DNA of 19,090 nucleotides from RYN-124 sp033851845 (GTDB lineage: Bacteria > Actinomycetota > Actinomycetes > Mycobacteriales > SCTD01). The number at the start of each line of letters is the position of its first letter. Position 1 is the first letter of the stretch. Position numbers and translations under genes: made by a program. The notes beneath the pieces are model-generated. The model saw only the letters and a list, made by a program, of their open reading frames with translations, had not been told where the DNA came from and searched no databases. The DNA lies in the NCBI GenBank assembly GCA_033851845.1, contig JAWWOH010000116.1:1-19090 (forward strand), in the 5' to 3' direction. Positions 14,588-19,090 of the stretch are shown in pieces.

Positions 14588-15538
14588 CTACCCGAGCAGT
14601 GTGCGGAGCTCCTCGCACAGGTCCTTCGCAGCGGCCCCTGACGCGGGGGACCAGGACCCCATGCCGAAGAAGCCGTGAATGAGCCCGTCGTACCGGCGGA
14701 GCACGACCTTCACCCCGGCCGCTTCGAGCGCCTGCGCGTAGGCCTCACCCTCGTCGCGGAGCGGGTCGTACTCGCCGGTGCCGACGACAGCAGGCGGCAA
14801 GCCGGTGAGGTCGGACGCGAGCAGCACCGACGCGCGCGGGTCGGTCTCGTGCGCCTCCTCCTGGAGGTAGTGGCTGCGGAACCACTGCATGTCCTCCAAC
14901 GTGAGGAACAGGCCCTCGCCGTTCTCCGTGCGAGACGGGTGCAGGGTGTCGTCGGGCCGGAAGTCGACCCCGGGGTAGATGAGCAGCTGCGCGGCGAGCT
15001 TGGGTCCGTCGTTGCGGGTCGCCGTCAGAGCGACAGCCGCGGACAGGTTGCCGCCTGCGCTGTCGCCGGCAACGGCGAGGCGATCGGCGTCGCCGCCGAG
15101 CTCGCCGATGTGGTCGGCTGCCCACTGCGTCGCGGCGTAGCAGTCCTCGAAGCCGGCCGGGAACGGGTGCTCGGGGGCCAGCCGGTAGTTGACGCTCACG
15201 ACCACCGCCTCGACGTCGTGGCAGATCAGCCGGGCATGGTCGTCGTGTGTGTCGAGGTCGCCGATGACGAAGCCGCCGCCGTGGAAGAACACGACGGTCG
15301 GCAGCGGGCCGTCGACGTCGGGGCGGTAGATGCGGATGGGGATGTCCCCCGCCGGTCCCGGGACGGTCCCGTCCGCTACCGACCGCACCGCCGCGAGGGT
15401 GGCTGGGTCGCGGATGCCATAGGTCATCGTCCGGAAGCCTTCGCGCGCCTGCTGCGGCGTGCCGTCGACCATCGACATCGGGGTCCCGCTGTTGGCCAGC
15501 ATCTCGAGCACGGCAGCGGTGGGCGGGTCGAGCGGCAT
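14588..15538 (-). CDS. Alpha/beta hydrolase of the hormone-sensitive lipase family (esterase)
   Basis: A 316-residue HSL-type carboxylesterase. The oxyanion-hole motif HGGGF is at 86-90, the nucleophile elbow GDSAGG at 158-163 places the catalytic serine at Ser160, and later EYDPLRDEG and GLIHGFF supply the expected acid and histidine. The N-terminal cap (MPLDPPTAAVLEMLANSG) and NYRLAPEHPFPAGFED are characteristic. No signal peptide is present, so it should act in the cytoplasm on short-chain esters; the natural substrate is unknown. ATG 15538 has GGAGG 4 bases upstream. It is divergent from the type VII pair across 98 bases and is the likely first gene of the hydrolase-propeller-rarD-murB run. 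Confidence 0.92.
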   Translation of the reverse strand: MPLDPPTAAVLEMLANSGTPMSMVDGTPQQAREGFRTMTYGIRDPATLAAVRSVADGTVPGPAGDIPIRIYRPDVDGPLPTVVFFHGGGFVIGDLDTHDDHARLICHDVEAVVVSVNYRLAPEHPFPAGFEDCYAATQWAADHIGELGGDADRLAVAGDSAGGNLSAAVALTATRNDGPKLAAQLLIYPGVDFRPDDTLHPSRTENGEGLFLTLEDMQWFRSHYLQEEAHETDPRASVLLASDLTGLPPAVVGTGEYDPLRDEGEAYAQALEAAGVKVVLRRYDGLIHGFFGMGSWSPASGAAAKDLCEELRTLLG

Positions 15539-15587
15539 GGGACCTCCGAGACAGGGGACGAGCGGCCATTGTGCGCGCAGCCCTCTG

Positions 15588-15615
15588 CTGTGGATAACCC
15601 GGGACCCATCCACAG
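15588..15615. promoter_or_regulatory. Perfect 8-bp inverted repeat containing a consensus DnaA box
   Basis: CTGTGGAT (15588-15595) and ATCCACAG (15608-15615) are exact inverted copies separated by 12 bases, so their centres are about two helical turns apart. The left arm with the next two bases reads, on the minus strand, TTATCCACA, the exact DnaA-box consensus. The right arm reads CCATCCACA, matching 7 of 9. It lies midway between the divergent hydrolase and type VII genes. It could bind DnaA or another dimeric regulator, or form a hairpin. Confidence 0.45.
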
Positions 15616-15636
15616 ATTTCCTGCCACCGTCGTCGT

Positions 15637-15927
15637 ATGACCCGGATCGAGGCAGACCCCGGCCGGCTCGCGGCGACGAGCCACGCACTTCAGGACGCGG
15701 CCGCCGTGGCGCAGGAGGTGCACCGCGGCGCGCGGTCGCTGTCCGATGCCGCCGCTGCGACCGGCTCCGGCCGGCTGGCCGAGGCGCTCGGCGGGTTCCG
15801 CCACACCTGGGCCTACGGCCTCGGCCTGGTCGTCGACGACGCCCGCACGCTGGCCCGGATGCTCGGCCAGGCCGCCACCGTGTACGAGCAGACCGACGCC
15901 TCGATCGCCCGGGCCTGCCCGCCGTGA
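15637..15927 (+). CDS. EspC/WXG100-like type VII secretion target protein
   Basis: A 96-residue, all-helical, alanine-rich protein resembling the EspC (DUF2580) group of type VII secretion substrates. It begins TRIEADPGRLAATSHALQD, has a mid-chain glycine turn, and ends with a helix carrying YEQTDASIARA. There is no signal peptide. Such proteins often form a helical hairpin that pairs with a larger partner for export by an ESX machine. Its stop overlaps the start of the next gene (GTGA), so the two are translated together, probably as a secretion pair. The start has no clear ribosome binding site. No ESX core gene (EccC, EccB, MycP) is in the window, so the secretion machine must be elsewhere. 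Confidence 0.75.
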   Translation: MTRIEADPGRLAATSHALQDAAAVAQEVHRGARSLSDAAAATGSGRLAEALGGFRHTWAYGLGLVVDDARTLARMLGQAATVYEQTDASIARACPP

Positions 15928-17405
15928 CCGGGCTCTGCGCCGAGGCGTCCGCGACCTCCCTGGTGCCTGGCGACCCTGACCAGGTCGAGTGGCTGGCGCG
16001 GGAGTACGGCCGGTACGCCGGCGGCGCCTGCGATGCCGCCCGAGCCCTGCAGCGGATCGACACCGGCGACTGGGTAGGGCCGGCCGGCGACGCCTTCCGC
16101 GCCGCCGTCGGCGAGGTGCCGGCCAAGCTCGAGCGCGGCCAGTCCGCGTTCGCTCGGGCGGCGTCCTGCCTGACCGACTACGCGCGCGTCCTGCGCGAGG
16201 CGCAGGCCGACGCCGGCGCTGCGGTCCGCCGCTACGCCGAGGGCGACGCCGCAACTGCGAGCTGGCACGCCCAGCAGGACGCCCAGAAGAACGCGCCGGC
16301 GTACGACCCGGGCGCCGACGACCGACTTGCGGCAGAGCACATCCTGGCGGCGGCCCGCGACCGCGTGGACCGGGCTGCGAGGCGGGCCGCCGACGTGCTC
16401 GACGACGCCAAGCACGGCGCACCGCACGAGCCGGGCCTGCTCAGCAAGGCAGTGCATGCGGTCGGCTCCTTCGTCAGCGGCGCCGCCGAGGCCACTTGGG
16501 GACTGGCCGAGTTCTCGTTCAAGCTGTCGCCGACGTACGCGCTGATCGACCCGGCGGGCTTCGTCCGCAACCTCGAGGACCTCGGCAAGGGGGTCGGCTA
16601 CGGCGTACAGCACCCGAAGGATCTCGGGAAGGCGGTCCTGGACTGGGACACCTGGGCGCACGACCCGGCCCGAGCCCTGGGGCACCTGGTCCCGGACCTC
16701 GTCCTCGTCGTCGCGACCGCAGGCGCCGGCGAGGCCGGTGTCGCGGCCGGCCGCGCCGCGAAGGGCGCAGAGGTGACCGAGGAGCTTGCGACCCACGGCG
16801 TCGGCGCCGCGGCCCGCGTCGCGGAGCTGAGCGATGAGGAGGCCGCGTTCCTGGAGCGTCGCTTCGCCCGTCCCACCGAAGAGGTCCTCCAGTACCAGGG
16901 CGGCCGCCCGTACCGAGGTGTCGACGACTGGGCGGACCGGATCCTGAAGCCGGGCGAGTCCTTCTCGATCGGTACGCCGGGTGAGGGCCGGTTCGCGGCG
17001 ACCCCGGAAGCGGTGGATGCGGTGGGCACGGACGCACGCCGCTACTACGAGGGCCTGCAGGTCGGGTCCTGGAAGGACCCGACCGACGGCGTCGCGCGCT
17101 ACCGCGACGGGCTGCACACCTACGAGGTGCAGAAGCCGATGCCGGTGGGCGAGTCGATCGCCGAGGCCAACGGCCGCTTCGGCGCGGGCGGGCTGCCGCA
17201 GTACTTCCTGCCCGACTACGTCGACAACCTGCTCGCGGAGGGCTATCTCAGCGAGCCGTCGTACCGGCAGATGACGAACTTCGAAGCGCGCATCGGTCCG
17301 AACGGCTTGTCGACACTGGAGCGCGTGCCCGCCGCCCGCGGTGCCGCCGCGCTCGGCGCGACGCTGACCGCAAGCGGCACGATGCGACTGGAGCGATGCG
17401 GATGA
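15924..17405 (+). CDS. WXG-type type VII secreted protein with TNT-like C-terminal toxin domain (candidate)
   Basis: A 493-residue protein starting at the GTG that overlaps the preceding stop by four bases; the longer upstream frame is rejected. Residues about 15-110 form a helical type VII signal-like domain with DPDQVEWLAREY and the WxG turn DWVGPAGDAF (Trp50). Residues about 110-310 are a helical linker with a glycine/alanine-rich hydrophobic stretch near Leu255 (LVPDLVLVVATAGAGEAG), as seen in many actinobacterial polymorphic toxins. The C-terminal 170 residues contain TYEVQKPMPV (Tyr400) and GAGGLPQYFLP (Gln426, Tyr427) then DNLLAEGYL, in the same order as Y-V-x-K-P-L-P-V and G-G-G-x-Q-Y in TNT NAD-glycohydrolases. 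That similarity is from memory and partial: the usual LDRFG segment is not obvious. No recognisable immunity gene follows. The toxin role is therefore a hypothesis. Confidence 0.65.
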   Translation: MTGLCAEASATSLVPGDPDQVEWLAREYGRYAGGACDAARALQRIDTGDWVGPAGDAFRAAVGEVPAKLERGQSAFARAASCLTDYARVLREAQADAGAAVRRYAEGDAATASWHAQQDAQKNAPAYDPGADDRLAAEHILAAARDRVDRAARRAADVLDDAKHGAPHEPGLLSKAVHAVGSFVSGAAEATWGLAEFSFKLSPTYALIDPAGFVRNLEDLGKGVGYGVQHPKDLGKAVLDWDTWAHDPARALGHLVPDLVLVVATAGAGEAGVAAGRAAKGAEVTEELATHGVGAAARVAELSDEEAAFLERRFARPTEEVLQYQGGRPYRGVDDWADRILKPGESFSIGTPGEGRFAATPEAVDAVGTDARRYYEGLQVGSWKDPTDGVARYRDGLHTYEVQKPMPVGESIAEANGRFGAGGLPQYFLPDYVDNLLAEGYLSEPSYRQMTNFEARIGPNGLSTLERVPAARGAAALGATLTASGTMRLERCG

Positions 17406-17455
17406 CCGAGTGAGCTGAAGCAGGAAAACGGTGGCGCAGCGCGAAGAAGCGCGGC

Positions 17456-18985
17456 ATGAGAAACCCCCGTCTCGCCCTTCTCAGCAGCGCCGCCGTCGTC
17501 GCCGGCCTCCTCGCCGTTCCCGCAGTCGCCGGGACAGCTGCCGCGCCGAAGGTCACCAACTCCTGCATCACGTCGGTGCCCGACCTCGGATCGACCACGC
17601 CGCAGAAGATCTGCTACACGCTGTTCCAGCCCGCCGGCACGAGTGCCAAGAACCGTGTCCCGCTGATCTTCCACAGCCACGGCTGGGGCGGGTCGCGGAC
17701 GACGACGGCACCGGCGTTCGAGAAGTTCCTGAAGGCGGGCTACGGCGTCCTGTCGTTCGACCAGCGCGGCTTCGGTGAGGACGGCGGGAAGGCCCGCATC
17801 GAGAACCCCGACTATGAGGGCAAGGACGTCGAGGCGCTCGTCAGCCTGGTCAGCAAGCTGTCGTGGGTGCAGCAGGACGGACCCGGTGACCCGCGCATCG
17901 GCGCGATCGGCGGGTCCTACGGCGGCGGCTACCAGTTCGTCGGCGCGTTCCGCGAGCTGATGGACAAGAAGAAGCCGCTCTTCGACGCGCTCGCGCCGGA
18001 GATCACCTGGTGGGACCTGAAGCAGAGCCTCGCGCCGTCCGAGGTCGTGCGCAACGAGTGGGTGTCGCTGCTGACCGCGGTCGGCGTACAGGCGCTGCCG
18101 GATGAGCCGCTGCAGGGCACAGCACTCGGCGCGGCGACCGGCCTGTGGCCCAAGGGACAGGTGCCCGGGACGCCGAACCTCGATGCGTTCTTCCTGAAGA
18201 ACGGGCCGGCCTGGCACGTCTCGCAGGGCCGCCAGCTCGACATCCCGATCCTGTTCGGGCAGGGGATCACGGACACCTTGTTCCCGCTGCACCAGGGCCT
18301 GCAGAACTTCGCCAAGGCCATCACCCAGGCAGCCCGTGAGAAGAGCATCTTCGTCGGCTACAACGGCGGCCACGTGCTGCCGTTCGTCTACCCGCAGGCG
18401 GCGGCGCCGAGCGGTGACCCGTGCAGCAAGCAGCTCGCTGGCGGCTCGTTCGAGGACCTGACCATCAAGTTCTTCGACCACGCGCTGAAGGGCAAGGCCA
18501 ACAACCTCACGGGCTACGGCCAGTACCACCTCGCGACCTCCGACAACACCTGCCGCACGGTCGACTCGGTCACGCCGAACAAGTCCTTCCCGGTCGGCAC
18601 CGTCGCGACGACACAGCTGGCCGGGCCACCGCTCGCCTTCGAGGTCGCGAAGGGCCCGATCAAGGTCGCGGGTACGCCGTACCTCGACGGCACGATGTAC
18701 GCCGCAGGTGTCAACAACCGCGCGTTCTACGCGCTCGGTGTCGGGACCTCACCGGCGGACGCGAAGGTCGTCCAGGGCAACGTGCTCCCGATCAACGAGC
18801 TGCTCCCCGTCGCCGGCGAGAAGCGCAGCATCGAGCTGCCGTCGGTGGCGGTCGACGTGCCCGCGGGCCAGTCGTTGTTCGTCATGGCGATGGCGACCAA
18901 CGACATGTTCGTCGGCTTCGGCAACCGCACGCCGGGCGCCGTCGTGCTGCAGGACGCCGTCGTGCGACTGCCGGTCGTTCGCTAG
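17456..18985 (+). CDS. Secreted alpha/beta hydrolase, S15/CocE-NonD (X-Pro dipeptidyl-peptidase-like) family
   Basis: A 509-residue exported hydrolase. Residues 1-26 form a signal peptide (MRNPRLA start, VAGTAAA cleavage region). The catalytic domain shows LIFHSHGWGGS (oxyanion region), SFDQRGFGEDGG, and the nucleophile elbow GGSYGGGY with Ser154; Asp273 in GITDTLFP and His306 in NGGHVLP complete a credible triad. From about residue 400 the protein turns beta-rich, like the C-terminal jelly-roll of the CocE/S15 group. The family includes X-Pro peptidases and ester hydrolases; the substrate is unknown. The ribosome binding site is weak (AAGAAG 7 bases before ATG 17456, inside a small GCGC hairpin). 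Its stop codon lies in the target site of an IS481-type insertion, which leaves the frame intact. Confidence 0.88.
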   Translation: MRNPRLALLSSAAVVAGLLAVPAVAGTAAAPKVTNSCITSVPDLGSTTPQKICYTLFQPAGTSAKNRVPLIFHSHGWGGSRTTTAPAFEKFLKAGYGVLSFDQRGFGEDGGKARIENPDYEGKDVEALVSLVSKLSWVQQDGPGDPRIGAIGGSYGGGYQFVGAFRELMDKKKPLFDALAPEITWWDLKQSLAPSEVVRNEWVSLLTAVGVQALPDEPLQGTALGAATGLWPKGQVPGTPNLDAFFLKNGPAWHVSQGRQLDIPILFGQGITDTLFPLHQGLQNFAKAITQAAREKSIFVGYNGGHVLPFVYPQAAAPSGDPCSKQLAGGSFEDLTIKFFDHALKGKANNLTGYGQYHLATSDNTCRTVDSVTPNKSFPVGTVATTQLAGPPLAFEVAKGPIKVAGTPYLDGTMYAAGVNNRAFYALGVGTSPADAKVVQGNVLPINELLPVAGEKRSIELPSVAVDVPAGQSLFVMAMATNDMFVGFGNRTPGAVVLQDAVVRLPVVR

Positions 18986-18986
18986 C
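18981..18986. repeat. Probable IS481 target site (one copy), GCTAGC
   Basis: GCTAGC fits the NCTAGN six-base target known for Bordetella IS481, and the next bases are TGT, the usual terminal trinucleotide of this family. The second copy would lie beyond the right edge. It contains the hydrolase stop codon on one strand and the transposase stop codon on the other. Confidence 0.55.
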
Positions 18987-19090
18987 TGTACTGCCCAGTG
19001 AGGTTGGTCAACCTTGTGATGGGCGGGACGGATCCGATGGCGGTGTGGAGACGGTGATGGTTGTACTCGTGCAGCCAGGCTGGCAAGGCT
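18982..19090 (-). CDS. IS481-family transposase, C-terminal fragment
   Basis: The last 35 codons of a gene that enters from the right edge. The residues (ALPAWLHEYNHHRLHTAIG, then PPITRLTNLTGQYS) match the end of the DDE integrase core (rve_3 region) of IS481-type transposases, with the typical YNxHRxHTAxG and PPxxRLxNL patterns. The catalytic DDE triad lies outside the window, so integrity cannot be judged. Its TAG falls in the CTAG of the target site, four bases inside the end of the hydrolase gene. Confidence 0.85.
   Translation of the reverse strand, partial: ALPAWLHEYNHHRLHTAIGSVPPITRLTNLTGQYS
18987..19090 (-). mobile_element. IS481-family insertion sequence, transposase-3' end only
   Basis: The proposed terminus is TGTACTGCCCAG at 18987, directly after GCTAGC. 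The coding sequence of the transposase runs to this end, so the terminal inverted repeat would overlap the last codons. The other terminus is outside the window, so the inverted repeat cannot be confirmed. Confidence 0.7.

Noticed and set aside
12342..14678. Plus-strand open frame of 778 codons
   Set aside because: It is antisense to rarD and the propeller gene, is rich in Arg/Asp/Val without any motif, and has no ribosome binding site.
15459..15923. Upstream in-frame extension of the WXG-type protein gene
   Set aside because: It would cover the divergent esterase start and the EspC-like gene; the GTGA overlap at 15924 gives a natural coupled start.

Overview
The window is a high-GC stretch with strong G/C at third codon positions. 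Its gene families are typical of Actinomycetota: the TadA-associated protein pair, a DUF3039 protein, LPFTG and LAATG sortase substrates, a DUF4012 protein next to glycosyltransferases, and an EspC/WXG-type type VII secretion pair. Nothing allows a genus-level call. The protein-coding genes at both ends are cut by the window edge.

Layout. (a) 1-6411 is a surface-polysaccharide region: the start of a secreted LamG-like protein, two family-2 glycosyltransferases, a NodB-type polysaccharide deacetylase, a DUF4012 membrane-anchored protein, and a polyprenyl-phosphate sugar phosphotransferase that would start lipid-linked glycan assembly. Orientations alternate, and convergent genes overlap or abut with no spacer. 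(b) 6667-7029 is a 120-aa secreted LPFTG wall-anchored protein. (c) 7077-8684, minus strand, is a tRNA-maturation operon: two tandem paralogous TadA-associated proteins, tadA, and a tRNA-Ser(CGA) gene. (d) 8838-11037 holds a small glycine/alanine-rich membrane protein with a strong terminator, a thioredoxin-reductase-like flavoprotein behind a 65-aa basic protein, and a DUF3039 protein whose promoter implies a leaderless mRNA. (e) 11038-15538, minus strand, is a likely four-gene run: an HSL-type alpha/beta hydrolase, an Asp-box propeller protein with an LAATG sorting signal, rarD and murB. RarD and murB overlap by one base. (f) 15637-17405 is a translationally coupled two-gene type VII secretion module: a 96-aa EspC-like partner and a 493-aa WXG-type protein whose C-terminus resembles the TNT NAD-glycohydrolase toxins. 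(g) 17456-18985 is a secreted S15/CocE-like hydrolase. An IS481-family insertion sequence sits in a GCTAGC target exactly at its stop codon.

Most notable are the candidate type VII effector with no obvious immunity gene beside it; the tandem TadA-associated paralogs, one carrying an acidic run; the IS481 junction at which one CTAG supplies the stop codons of both converging genes; a perfect inverted repeat containing an exact DnaA-box consensus; and two probable leaderless genes. No CRISPR array, rRNA or complete mobile element is present.
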